Origin: Fodinibacter sp963763015
GTDB taxonomy: Bacteria > Actinomycetota > Actinomycetes > Actinomycetales > Dermatophilaceae
Assembly: GCA_963763015.1 (NCBI GenBank)
Contig: CAVXML010000009.1
Location: forward strand, 1-64,000
Direction of reading: 5' to 3'
Length of the DNA stretch: 64,000 bases
The translations under genes and the position numbers were made by a program. Below are positions 36,652-44,741 of the stretch, one piece after another (position 1 is the first letter of the stretch; the number at the start of each line of letters is the position of its first letter). The notes beneath the pieces are model-generated. The model did no database searches. It was not told the DNA's origin and saw only the letters and a list, made by a program, of their open reading frames with translations.

Positions 36652-38115
36652 ATGGCTCTCTCGCCCGAGGACGTCCTGAACAAGACGTTCACCCAGACCC
36701 AGTTCCGTCGTGGGTACGACGAGCGTGAGGTCGACGACTTCCTCGACGACATCGTCGCCGAGATGCGCCGGATGTCCAAGGAGTCCGAGGACCTGCGGGT
36801 CGACCTGAACGACTGCCGCGAGGGCAACGGCATGGCCCCGGTCGTGGCGAACCAGGCACCGGACACCTCGCTCCGGGACCTCGAGGAGCTGCGGTCGAAG
36901 AACGCCACGCTCGCCGCCAGGGTCTCCGAGCTCGAGGGCACCCGTGGCGACCTCGCGGCCAAGGTCTCCGAGCTCGAGGGCACCCGCAGCGAGCTGACAG
37001 CCCGCCTCGGTGAGTTCGAGGGCAAGAGCGGGGACATCGAGGTCCGCAACGCCGAGCTCCAGGGACGCGTCGGCCAGCTCGAGCACCGCAACGGTGAGCT
37101 GGAGGCGCAGACGCAGGAGGCGCAGGCGCTGCTTCAGGAGGCCCAGGCCCGCGCCCAGGCCCTGGAGACCCGCAACACAGAGCTCGAGACCCGCTCGGGT
37201 CAGCTCGAGCAGCGGGCCGCCCAGCTCGAGCAGCGTGGTGGGCAGCTCGAGGCCCGGGTCCGCGAGCTCGAGGGCCAGCTCGGCGACAGCCGCAACCAGC
37301 TCTCCGCGCTGCAGGGCGAGCGCCAGCAGGATGCCGCGCGCCGCCAGGAGGAGGAGCGCGCTCGCGCCGCCGCCCGTGACCGTGCCGGTGCGGATGTCGA
37401 CGAGCAGGTCGCGACCCTGCGCGCCCGCATCGAGGAGGCCGAGCGCGACGCACAGGCGCGGATCGCGGCCGCCCGGCAGCGGGCCGAGCAGGCCGAGCGC
37501 GACGCCGAGCAGCGGGAGAACGCCGCGGCCAACCAGCGCGGCGGCGAGTCGGACATGTCCCTCGGCGCCGCGGCGCTCGCCGGTGCCGGTGGTGGCGCCA
37601 GCGCGGCCGGCGTCATCGCGCTCGCGCAGCGACTGCACGACGAGCACGTGACCGCGGGCGAGGCGCGCCGCGACGAGCTGGTCGCCGAGGGTCAGCGTCG
37701 TCACGACGAGCTCATCGGTGCCGCCCAGCGTCGCCACGACGAGCTCGTCGGCACGGCACAAGCGCAGCACGACGAGGTCGTTGCGTCCGCCACCTCCCAG
37801 CGCGACCAGATGCTCTCCACGGCGACGGCCCAGCGCGACGAGATGCTCACCGAGGCTCGGGAGCGCTCGACGGGCATGGTTGCCGAGGCGCAGCAGAAGA
37901 AGGCGGCCATCCTCGAGGAGCTGGGTCGGGAACGCGGCCTGCTCGAGCGCAAGATCGAGGAGCTGCGCGGGTTCGAGCGGGACTACCGGTCCCGGCTGCA
38001 CACCTACATCCAGGGGCAGCTCGCCGAGCTCAAGAGGACCGGCGGCGACGAGGACGACGTTGCCCACGTCGACGGCGAACAGGCTCCCGCAGAGCAGGCT
38101 GGCCGCCAGGGCTGA
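36652..38115 (+). CDS. wag31: DivIVA/Wag31 polar growth protein, enlarged
   Basis: 487 residues from ATG 36652, with AGGAG 6 nt upstream; the ATG at 36646 lies too close to it. The DivIVA membrane-binding domain is MALSPEDVLNKTFTQTQFRR plus GYDEREVDDFLDDIVAEMRRM (1-41). Then comes a very long coiled coil with repeated SELEGTR and QLEQR units (about 85-225), an acidic-basic helix, a Gly/Ala-rich apolar break (about 302-328, LGAAALAGAGGGASAAG), a set of 11-residue repeats of the RRHDELVG/AQRDEML type, and the standard C-terminal FERDYRSRLHTYIQGQL. It marks cell poles and directs wall synthesis. It is nearly twice the length of the roughly 260-residue mycobacterial Wag31. A strong terminator follows. 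Confidence 0.93.
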   Translation: MALSPEDVLNKTFTQTQFRRGYDEREVDDFLDDIVAEMRRMSKESEDLRVDLNDCREGNGMAPVVANQAPDTSLRDLEELRSKNATLAARVSELEGTRGDLAAKVSELEGTRSELTARLGEFEGKSGDIEVRNAELQGRVGQLEHRNGELEAQTQEAQALLQEAQARAQALETRNTELETRSGQLEQRAAQLEQRGGQLEARVRELEGQLGDSRNQLSALQGERQQDAARRQEEERARAAARDRAGADVDEQVATLRARIEEAERDAQARIAAARQRAEQAERDAEQRENAAANQRGGESDMSLGAAALAGAGGGASAAGVIALAQRLHDEHVTAGEARRDELVAEGQRRHDELIGAAQRRHDELVGTAQAQHDEVVASATSQRDQMLSTATAQRDEMLTEARERSTGMVAEAQQKKAAILEELGRERGLLERKIEELRGFERDYRSRLHTYIQGQLAELKRTGGDEDDVAHVDGEQAPAEQAGRQG

Positions 38116-38127
38116 CCCGCAGGCGAG

Positions 38128-38165
38128 CGACGAGAGGCCCGGCCGTGCTGCCGGGCCTCTCGTCG
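38128..38165 (+). terminator. Strong hairpin terminator after divIVA
   Basis: Perfect 16-bp arms (38128-38143 and 38150-38165) with a 6-nt loop begin 12 nt after the divIVA stop. No U-tract follows, as often in this phylum. It separates the division cluster from the dksA-like gene. Confidence 0.88.
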
Positions 38166-38205
38166 TGCCGGGCCCGATGAGGAGGGTGCCCCCAGCGTTT
38201 CGTCG

Positions 38206-38234
38206 TTGAGACCGGGGGGTGCAGGACGTATCCT
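38206..38234 (+). promoter_or_regulatory. Promoter of the DksA-like gene
   Basis: TTGAGA (38206-38211), a 17-nt spacer and TATCCT (38229-38234) form a near-consensus housekeeping promoter. Transcription would begin near 38241, which excludes the upstream in-frame ATG at 38206 as a start. Confidence 0.65.
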
Positions 38235-38289
38235 CGGCGCACCGGTCGGGCCGATGGGGTCCTCCGCAACACCCGAGAGTGGGTTTCAC

Positions 38290-39423
38290 ATGGTCAAGGG
38301 CGCGCTGTCCGCCGCCAAGCAGATGGGCGCTGCCGCCGCCGCCACCGCCCGCCGCGCCGTGGGCGGCGGGTCGACCACGGCGAAGAAGGCTGCGCCCGTG
38401 CGGGCCGCTGGCACGGGGGCTGGGGGGCGCGCCGAGGCTCGGGGCGCGGCGGGCGCGACGAAGAAGGTCACGTCTGCGACGAAGGCGACCCCACGCACGA
38501 AGACCTCGACAACGGCAGCGACGAAGGCCGTCCAGCCATCGAAGGCGGCCAGGACGGCCAAGACGGCGAAGACGGCGACGACGGCGACGAAGGCGCCCAC
38601 CAAGGCCTCGGCCAAGGCTGCGCCGGCCACGAAGGCCGCGAGCACGGCTGCGTCCAGGGCCGTGAGCAAGGCCGCGCCTGCGGCGGGTAAGGCGAGCCCG
38701 GCGAAGAAGACGACCAAGGCCACCCCGGCGAAGACGACGACCAAGGCCACCACCGCGAAGAAGACGACCAAGGCCACCACCGCGAAGACGACCAGGGCCA
38801 CCACGGCGAAGGCGAGCAAGGCCGCCACGGCGACCACCTCGACCAACACCCGGACGACAGCCGGGACCACACCGAAGGCGGCGGCTGCCCGGGCGACCAG
38901 GGCTCCGGCCAGGAGGACGGCCGCCAGGACCACGTCGGCCACGCCGAAGACGGCCACCACCGCGAAGAGTGCGACCAAGGCCGCAGCGGCGGCGAAGACG
39001 GCCAGCTCGGCGGCCGCGGCCCGCAAGCGTCCCACGCCTGCGGTGCGCGAGGACGAGTCGCCCTGGACGGCCAAGGAGCTGCGCGAGGTGCGTGCCGAGC
39101 TCGAGACCGACATCCACCAGCTGCGCCGCGAGCTCGCCGACGCCGAGAGCGACCTCGTCGACCTCATGCGGGACTCCGGAGACGGCGCCGGCGACGACCA
39201 GGCAGATGCAGGGGCCAAGACCTACGAGCGGGAGCAGGAGATCTCCTTGGCCAACAACGCCCGCGAGATGCTCCAGCAGACCGAGCACGCCCTCGAGCGG
39301 CTGGACAACGGCACCTACGGCATCTGCGAGTCCTGCGGCAACCCGATCGGCAAACTTCGTCTGCAGGCGGCTCCTCGTGCGACCCTATGTCTGCCATGCA
39401 AGATGAAGCAGGAGCGTCGCTGA
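38290..39423 (+). CDS. DksA/TraR zinc-finger protein with long Lys/Ala/Thr-rich histone-H1-like region
   Basis: 377 residues from ATG 38290 (ATG 38254 is an alternative). Residues 1-250 are low-complexity Ala/Lys/Thr with short repeats of the KTTKATTAK and PAKTTTKAT kind, like the C-tail of histone H1 or actinobacterial DNA-compacting proteins. From about residue 255 a DksA-like coiled-coil begins (PWTAKELREVRAELETDIHQ), followed by YEREQEISLANNAREML and the C4 zinc finger CESCGNPIGK...CLPCKMKQE. DksA/TraR proteins act on RNA polymerase; the basic region should bind DNA non-specifically. It has its own promoter and overlaps lspA by 37 nt. Confidence 0.85.
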   Translation: MVKGALSAAKQMGAAAAATARRAVGGGSTTAKKAAPVRAAGTGAGGRAEARGAAGATKKVTSATKATPRTKTSTTAATKAVQPSKAARTAKTAKTATTATKAPTKASAKAAPATKAASTAASRAVSKAAPAAGKASPAKKTTKATPAKTTTKATTAKKTTKATTAKTTRATTAKASKAATATTSTNTRTTAGTTPKAAAARATRAPARRTAARTTSATPKTATTAKSATKAAAAAKTASSAAAARKRPTPAVREDESPWTAKELREVRAELETDIHQLRRELADAESDLVDLMRDSGDGAGDDQADAGAKTYEREQEISLANNAREMLQQTEHALERLDNGTYGICESCGNPIGKLRLQAAPRATLCLPCKMKQERR

Positions 39424-39974
39424 CCGCCGCCCATCCCTCGCCGTCGACGCCGGCCCCGGTGCCCACCGGAGGCCGGCGACGGCTGTATGCCGTGCTGCTC
39501 GGCCTCGCTGCCGCCACCCTCCTGGTCGACCAGCTGACCAAGGTGTGGGCTCTGGCCTCGTTGACGCCGGGCGAGCCGGTGGACCTCGTCGGGTCGGCCC
39601 TTCGGCTCAACCTCATCCGCAACCCGGGCGCGGCGTTCTCCCTCGGCGACGGGTCGACGTGGATCCTCACCGTGATCTCGGTGACCATCCTGGTGTGGGT
39701 GTCGGTCAGCGCGCGCAAGGTGGGCACCATGTCGTGGGCGGTCGCGCTGGGGCTCCTGCTCGGCGGCGCGTTGGGCAACCTCGTCGACCGCTTCTTCCGT
39801 CCTCCGGGCCCGGGCCGAGGGCACGTGGTCGACTTCATCGACTACTTCGGGTGGTTCGTCGGCAACGTGGCGGACATCGCCATCGTCGTCGCCGCCGGAC
39901 TCATCATGGTCCTCACCTTCCGAGGCGTCCCGCTCTCCGGGCGGGCTCACCGCCCCGGTCCTGCCGATGGGTGA
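39387..39974 (+). CDS. lspA: Lipoprotein signal peptidase II
   Basis: 195 residues from ATG 39387, inside the 3' end of the dksA-like gene (ATG 39396 is an alternative). Four membrane helices, with the LspA motifs: TLLVDQLTKVWAL, LRLNLIRNPGAAFSL, GALGNLVDRFF and VVDFIDYFGWFVGNVADIAI. The catalytic aspartates are Asp134 and Asp163. It removes signal peptides from lipidated prolipoproteins in the membrane. The N-terminus carries about 30 extra polar residues. The 37-nt overlap with the preceding gene and 8-nt overlap with the next suggest one coupled transcript. Confidence 0.94.
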   Translation: MSAMQDEAGASLTAAHPSPSTPAPVPTGGRRRLYAVLLGLAAATLLVDQLTKVWALASLTPGEPVDLVGSALRLNLIRNPGAAFSLGDGSTWILTVISVTILVWVSVSARKVGTMSWAVALGLLLGGALGNLVDRFFRPPGPGRGHVVDFIDYFGWFVGNVADIAIVVAAGLIMVLTFRGVPLSGRAHRPGPADG

Positions 39975-40890
39975 CGCCCGCACGGTTCTGGTCCCCGACG
40001 GGCTGGAGGGCGAGAGGGTCGACGCGGCCATCGCCCGGCTGTTCGGGCTCTCCCGCACCCGGGCGGCAGACCTCGCGGCGACGGGCGGCGTGAGCGTCAA
40101 CGCGTCCAGTGTCGGCAAGAGCCACCGGGTGAGTGCCGGGGACATGCTCGAGGTCCTCCTGCCCACCGCGCCGCTCAGTCCCACGGTCGAGGTGGTCGCC
40201 GAACCGGTGCCGGGGATGACCGTCGTGCACGACGACGACGACATCGTCGTCGTCGACAAGCCGGTCGGCGTGGCTGCCCATCCCAGCGTCGGCTGGAGCG
40301 GGCCGAACGTCCTGGCCGGCCTGAAGGCAGCCGGGTTCCGGGTCTCGACGAGCGGGGCGAGCGAGCGCCAGGGGATCGTGTCGCGCCTGGACGTCGGCAC
40401 GTCGGGCCTCATGGTGGTCTGCAAGAGCGAGCGCGCGTACTCGGTCCTCAAGCGCGCCTTCAAGGAGCGGCGGGTCGACAAGACGTACCACACGCTCGTG
40501 CAGGGCTTGCCCGACCCGCTCGTCGGCACGGTCGACGCGCCCATCGCCCGGCATCCGGGACACGACTACAAGTTCGCGGTGATGGACTCCGGCAAGCCGG
40601 CGGTCACCCACTACGAGCTCGTGGAGGCCTTCCGGCACGCCTCCCTGCTCGAGATCCACCTGGAGACCGGTCGCACCCACCAGATCCGGGTGCACATGGC
40701 GGCGATCCGCCACCCCTGCGTGGGCGACCTGACGTACGGCGCCGACCCCGTGCTCGCGCGTCGGCTGGGCCTCGAGCGCCAGTGGCTCCACGCTGTCGGG
40801 CTCGGCTTCGAGCACCCGGCGACCGGCAACTGGGTCACCTTCGAGAGCGGCTACCCGCGCGACCTCCAGGACGCCCTCGACCGCCTCTGA
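39967..40890 (+). CDS. rluD: RluD-type 23S rRNA pseudouridine synthase
   Basis: 307 residues. The N-terminal S4-like RNA-binding domain (about 10-65, ERVDAAIARLFGLSRTRAAD) is followed by the RluA/RluD catalytic domain: VVDKPVGVAAHPS, the active-site segment IVSRLDVGTSGLMVV with catalytic Asp142, and ETGRTHQIRVHMAAIRHPC-VGDLTYG. It converts uridines of 23S rRNA helix 69 (RluD) or a related site. It lies directly after lspA with an 8-nt overlap, the usual actinobacterial arrangement. The canonical HRLD is SRLD here, which is common in this group. A palindromic repeat follows the stop. Confidence 0.9.
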   Translation: MGDARTVLVPDGLEGERVDAAIARLFGLSRTRAADLAATGGVSVNASSVGKSHRVSAGDMLEVLLPTAPLSPTVEVVAEPVPGMTVVHDDDDIVVVDKPVGVAAHPSVGWSGPNVLAGLKAAGFRVSTSGASERQGIVSRLDVGTSGLMVVCKSERAYSVLKRAFKERRVDKTYHTLVQGLPDPLVGTVDAPIARHPGHDYKFAVMDSGKPAVTHYELVEAFRHASLLEIHLETGRTHQIRVHMAAIRHPCVGDLTYGADPVLARRLGLERQWLHAVGLGFEHPATGNWVTFESGYPRDLQDALDRL

Positions 40891-40892
40891 CC

Positions 40893-40971
40893 CCCCGACT
40901 TCGTCTGTCGGAATGTCGGTGACGGCGCCTTCTGGCGGCGTGTCGCGGCATCCCGACAGACGAAGTCGGGG
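40893..40971. repeat. Long inverted repeat between rluD and dnaE
   Basis: Arms 40893-40911 and 40953-40971 are perfect 19-bp complements; counting one mismatch they extend to 23 bp (40893-40915 / 40949-40971) around a 33-nt centre that is itself GC-rich. It starts 3 nt after the rluD stop. It may be a terminator, but the size and the exactness of the arms also fit a dispersed palindromic repeat of REP/MITE type. Confidence 0.7.
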
Positions 40972-41032
40972 AGGCGGGGGATCGGGTCGGCGACACGGCC
41001 TCGACACGCCGGGGACTGTCCTCGGCCCGACC

Positions 41033-41038
41033 TAGGAT
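41033..41038 (+). promoter_or_regulatory. -10 box for dnaE
   Basis: TAGGAT at 41033-41038 lies 8 nt ahead of the dnaE ATG, so the message would have almost no leader. The -35 region is weak. Confidence 0.4.
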
Positions 41039-41046
41039 GGTCGGCG

Positions 41047-44000
41047 ATGTCCTCCCCGAACGGATCCCCGACGCCCGCGACGACCAGCACGCCGCCGAAG
41101 GGCTCCGACTCGTTCGTCCACCTGCACGTGCACACCGAGTACTCCATGCTCGACGGCGCCGCACGCATCGGCGACCTCTTCACCCGCGCCGCCGAGATGG
41201 GGATGCCGGCGCTCGCCACGACCGACCACGGGTACGTCTTCGGGGCGTACGAGTTCTGGAAGAAGGCCCAGGGCACCGGCGTCAAGCCGATCATCGGCCT
41301 CGAGGCCTACGTGACCCCGGGCACGCACCGCACGGACCGGACGAGGGTCACGTGGGGTGACGAGCGCACCCGCCCCGGCGACGACGTCTCCGGCTCGGGG
41401 GCCTACACGCACATGACTCTGCTGGCCCGCGACAACACCGGCCTGCACAACCTCTTCCGCATGGACTCCCAGGCCTCGCTCGACCAGGTCTACGCCAAGT
41501 GGCCACGGGTCGACACCGAGCTCCTCGACCGCTACGGCAGGGGCCTGATCGCCACGACGGGGTGCGCGTCGGGGGAGATCCAGACCCGCATCCGGCTCGG
41601 GCAGTACGACCTCGCCAAGCAGGCTGCATCCGACATGCGTGACATCTTCGGTGCCGAGAACTACTTCTGCGAGCTCATGGACCACGGGCTCGACGTCGAG
41701 CGCCGCGCCCAGAAGGACCTCCTGCGGCTGGCCCGTGAGCTCGGCCTGCCCCTCCTGGCGACCAACGACCTGCACTACACCAGCCCCGAGGACGCGAAGG
41801 CCCACTCGGCGCTGCTGTGCGTGCAGTCCGGCTCGACGATGATGGACCCCACGCGGTTCAAGTTCGACGCCGACGACTTCTACCTCAAGAGCCCGGCGGA
41901 GATGCGCCACACCTGGCGCGAGCTGCCGGAGGCCTGTGACAACACGCTGCTCGTCGCCGAGATGTGCGAGATCTCGTTCACCGAGGACGAGGGGCGCTAC
42001 ATGCCCCGCTTCCCGTGTCCGCCCGGGGAGAACGAGGAGAGCTGGTTCGTCAAGGAGGTCCAGCGCGGCCTGCGCGAGCGCTTCCCCGGCGGCATCCCCG
42101 ACTATGCCCAGACCCAGGCCGAGTTCGAGACCGAGGTCATCGTCACCAAGGGGTACGCCGGGTACTTCCTCGTGGTCGCCGACTTCATCACGTGGGCCAA
42201 GGACCGCGGCATCCGCGTGGGACCCGGTCGTGGCTCGGGTGCCGGCTCGATGTGCGCCTACGCCATGAAGATCACCGACCTCGACCCCGTGCCCCACGGC
42301 CTGATCTTCGAGCGGTTCCTCAACCCGGAGCGACCCTCGCTCCCCGACTTCGACGTCGACTTCGACGAGCGCCGCCGCGGGGAGGTGATCCGGTACGTCA
42401 CCGAGAAGTACGGCAGCGACCGGGTCGCGCAGATCGTCACGTACGGCACGATCAAGGCGAAGCAGGCCGTCAAGGACGCCGCCCGGGTCATGGGCCACCC
42501 GTTCTCGGTGGGGGAGCAGCTGACCAAGGCGATGCCGCCGGACGTCATGGGCAAGGGCGTGCCGCTGTCCGGCATCTACGACCCGACCTACCCGCGCTAC
42601 GGCGAGGGCAAGGAGTTCCGCGACCTGGTGGCCACCGAGCAGCACCTGCAGGAGGTCGTCGAGACGGCCAAGGGGCTCGAGGGGCTCAAGCGCCAGTGGG
42701 GGGTGCATGCCGCCGGGGTCATCATGAGCAGCGAGCCGCTCATCGACGTCATCCCGATCATGCGCCGCCTGCAGGACGGCCAGGTCATCACCCAGTTCGA
42801 CTACCCGAGCTGCGAGGCGCTCGGCCTGGTCAAGATGGACTTCCTCGGCCTGCGCAACCTCACGATCCTCGACGACGCCATCGCGAACGTGAGGGCCAAC
42901 CGCGGCGAGGACATCGACCTCGACGAGCTCTCCCGCACCCTCGACGACAAGGCCACCTACGACCTCCTCGCGCGCGGCGACACCCTGGGGGTGTTCCAGC
43001 TCGACGGCGGCGGCATGCGCACGCTGCTCAAGGTGATGCAGCCGGACACCTTCGAGGACATCTCTGCGGCGCTCGCCCTCTACCGGCCCGGCCCCATGGG
43101 GGTGAACGCCCACACCAACTTCGCCCTGCGCAAGAACGGCAAGCAGGAGGTCGTGCCGCTCGACCCGCAGCTCAAGGGCAAGCTGCAGCCGGAGATGGTC
43201 GAGGCGCTCGAACCCATCCTCGGGACCACGCACGGCCTGGTGATCTACCAGGAGCAGGTCATGGAGATCGCGCGCGAGCTCGCCGGGTACACCCTCGGGA
43301 ACGCCGACCTCCTGCGCCGGGCGATGGGCAAGAAGAAGAAGTCGGTCCTGGATGCCGAGTACGTCCCGTTCTCGGAGGGGATGAAGGCCCGCGGCTTCAC
43401 CGAGGCCTCGATCGCCGCGTTGTGGGGCGTCCTCGTCCCGTTCTCGGACTACGCGTTCAACAAGGCGCACACCGCTGCCTACGGGCTGGTGTCGTACTGG
43501 ACCGCCTACCTCAAGGCGAACTACCCGGCCGAGTACATGGCGGCGCTGCTCACCAGCGTCGGCGACGACAAGGACAAGTCCGCGCTCTACCTCGGCGAGT
43601 GCCGCCGGATGGGCATCAAGGTCCTCCCGCCGGACGTCAACGACTCGCTCGGGCAGTTCGCGGCGGTCGGCACCGACATCCGCTTCGGCCTCCAGGCCAT
43701 CCGCAACGTGGGACACCACGTCGTGGAGGAGATCGTGCGGGTGCGCGAGGAGCTCGGCCGGTTCACCTCCTTCCGCGACTTCATGTCCAAGGTGCCGGCC
43801 GTGGTGTGCAACAAGCGGACCATCGAGTCGCTCATCAAGGGAGGGGCCTTCGACGGCCTGGCCGAGACGCGGATGGGCCTGCTCCGCGTCCACGAGGAGT
43901 ACGTCGACGCGTTCGTCGCCCTCAAGCGGCAGGAGGCCATCGGCCAGGACAGCCTGTTCGGTGCCTTCGGTGACGACGACGGTGATGACGCGGCCGGTGG

Positions 44001-44676
44001 CGACCTCATGGGCCTGGCGCCGGTGCCCGGGGTCGAGTGGGACAAACCGACCCTGCTGTCGTTCGAGCGCGAGATGCTCGGGCTCTACGTCTCGGACCAC
44101 CCCCTCCTCGGCGTGGAGCACGTGCTGGCGGCGCATGCCGACACGCCGATCGCGGCTCTCACCAGCGACGACACCGGCAAGCCGGAGGGATCAACGGTCA
44201 CCGTCGCCGGTCTCATCACCGGCCTGCAGGTCAAGCGCACGAAGAAGGGCGACCTCTGGGCGATCGCGACGGTCGAGGACCTGGCCGGCGCGATCGAGTG
44301 CCTGTTCTTCCCCAGCGCCTACCTGACGGTGGGTCCGCTGCTGCAGCAGGACACCGTCGCGGTGGTCCGGGGCAAGGTCAACCGGCGCGACGACACGGTG
44401 TCGATCTACGCCCAGGAGCTCACCCTCCCCGACATCAGCGAAGTCCCTCGGGGTCCGGTCGTCGTGACCATGGAGACGGCCCGGGCAACCGCCCACCGCA
44501 TCGAGGAGCTGAAGTCCGTGCTCACGAACCACCCCGGCACCACCGAGGTCCACCTGCGCCTCGTCAAGCCCGGCCGGACCGTCGAGATCCGGCTCGACCA
44601 CGCCTTCCGGGTGAACGCCACGGAGGCCCTCTTCGGCGACCTCAAGGTGCTCCTCGGGCCGCGCTGCCTGGCGTGA
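41047..44676 (+). CDS. dnaE: DNA polymerase III alpha subunit DnaE
   Basis: 1209 residues. The N-terminal PHP domain begins at FVHLHVHTEYSMLDGAARIG and keeps DHGYVFGAYEFW. The polymerase core has VGPGRGSGAGSMCAYAM and the catalytic Asps in PDFDVDFDERRR, then GVFQLDGGGMR and the fingers region FNKAHTAAYGLVSYWTAYLK. A helix-hairpin-helix region and an OB-fold (about 1000-1090, GSTVTVAGLITGLQVKRTKKG) come last. It is the replicative polymerase of the chromosome and of standard actinobacterial DnaE1 length. The first 20 residues are a Ser/Thr/Pro lead. It has its own promoter. Confidence 0.97.
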   Translation: MSSPNGSPTPATTSTPPKGSDSFVHLHVHTEYSMLDGAARIGDLFTRAAEMGMPALATTDHGYVFGAYEFWKKAQGTGVKPIIGLEAYVTPGTHRTDRTRVTWGDERTRPGDDVSGSGAYTHMTLLARDNTGLHNLFRMDSQASLDQVYAKWPRVDTELLDRYGRGLIATTGCASGEIQTRIRLGQYDLAKQAASDMRDIFGAENYFCELMDHGLDVERRAQKDLLRLARELGLPLLATNDLHYTSPEDAKAHSALLCVQSGSTMMDPTRFKFDADDFYLKSPAEMRHTWRELPEACDNTLLVAEMCEISFTEDEGRYMPRFPCPPGENEESWFVKEVQRGLRERFPGGIPDYAQTQAEFETEVIVTKGYAGYFLVVADFITWAKDRGIRVGPGRGSGAGSMCAYAMKITDLDPVPHGLIFERFLNPERPSLPDFDVDFDERRRGEVIRYVTEKYGSDRVAQIVTYGTIKAKQAVKDAARVMGHPFSVGEQLTKAMPPDVMGKGVPLSGIYDPTYPRYGEGKEFRDLVATEQHLQEVVETAKGLEGLKRQWGVHAAGVIMSSEPLIDVIPIMRRLQDGQVITQFDYPSCEALGLVKMDFLGLRNLTILDDAIANVRANRGEDIDLDELSRTLDDKATYDLLARGDTLGVFQLDGGGMRTLLKVMQPDTFEDISAALALYRPGPMGVNAHTNFALRKNGKQEVVPLDPQLKGKLQPEMVEALEPILGTTHGLVIYQEQVMEIARELAGYTLGNADLLRRAMGKKKKSVLDAEYVPFSEGMKARGFTEASIAALWGVLVPFSDYAFNKAHTAAYGLVSYWTAYLKANYPAEYMAALLTSVGDDKDKSALYLGECRRMGIKVLPPDVNDSLGQFAAVGTDIRFGLQAIRNVGHHVVEEIVRVREELGRFTSFRDFMSKVPAVVCNKRTIESLIKGGAFDGLAETRMGLLRVHEEYVDAFVALKRQEAIGQDSLFGAFGDDDGDDAAGGDLMGLAPVPGVEWDKPTLLSFEREMLGLYVSDHPLLGVEHVLAAHADTPIAALTSDDTGKPEGSTVTVAGLITGLQVKRTKKGDLWAIATVEDLAGAIECLFFPSAYLTVGPLLQQDTVAVVRGKVNRRDDTVSIYAQELTLPDISEVPRGPVVVTMETARATAHRIEELKSVLTNHPGTTEVHLRLVKPGRTVEIRLDHAFRVNATEALFGDLKVLLGPRCLA

Positions 44677-44729
44677 GCCGGCGGACGGGCCCGACGTGGG
44701 GCCGCACCGCCGGGCATGCGACACCCGAA

Positions 44730-44735
44730 TACAGT
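44730..44735 (+). promoter_or_regulatory. -10 box for leaderless protease gene
   Basis: TACAGT (44730-44735) lies 6 nt before the ATG at 44742, the TANNNT-N6-start arrangement of leaderless genes. The -35 region has no good match. Confidence 0.4.
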
Positions 44736-44741
44736 GACGCC

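Noticed and set aside
38286..39218. Hydrophobic 310-codon frame on the minus strand, apparently a membrane protein
   Set aside because: The hydrophobic VVAL repeats are just the complement of the Lys/Ala/Thr repeats of the dksA-like gene.
36520..39288. 922-codon open frame on the minus strand
   Set aside because: Antisense to divIVA and the dksA-like gene; its Leu/Gly/Arg repeats mirror their repeats.
41032..44136. 1034-codon open frame on the minus strand
   Set aside because: Fully antisense to dnaE, without any known domain.
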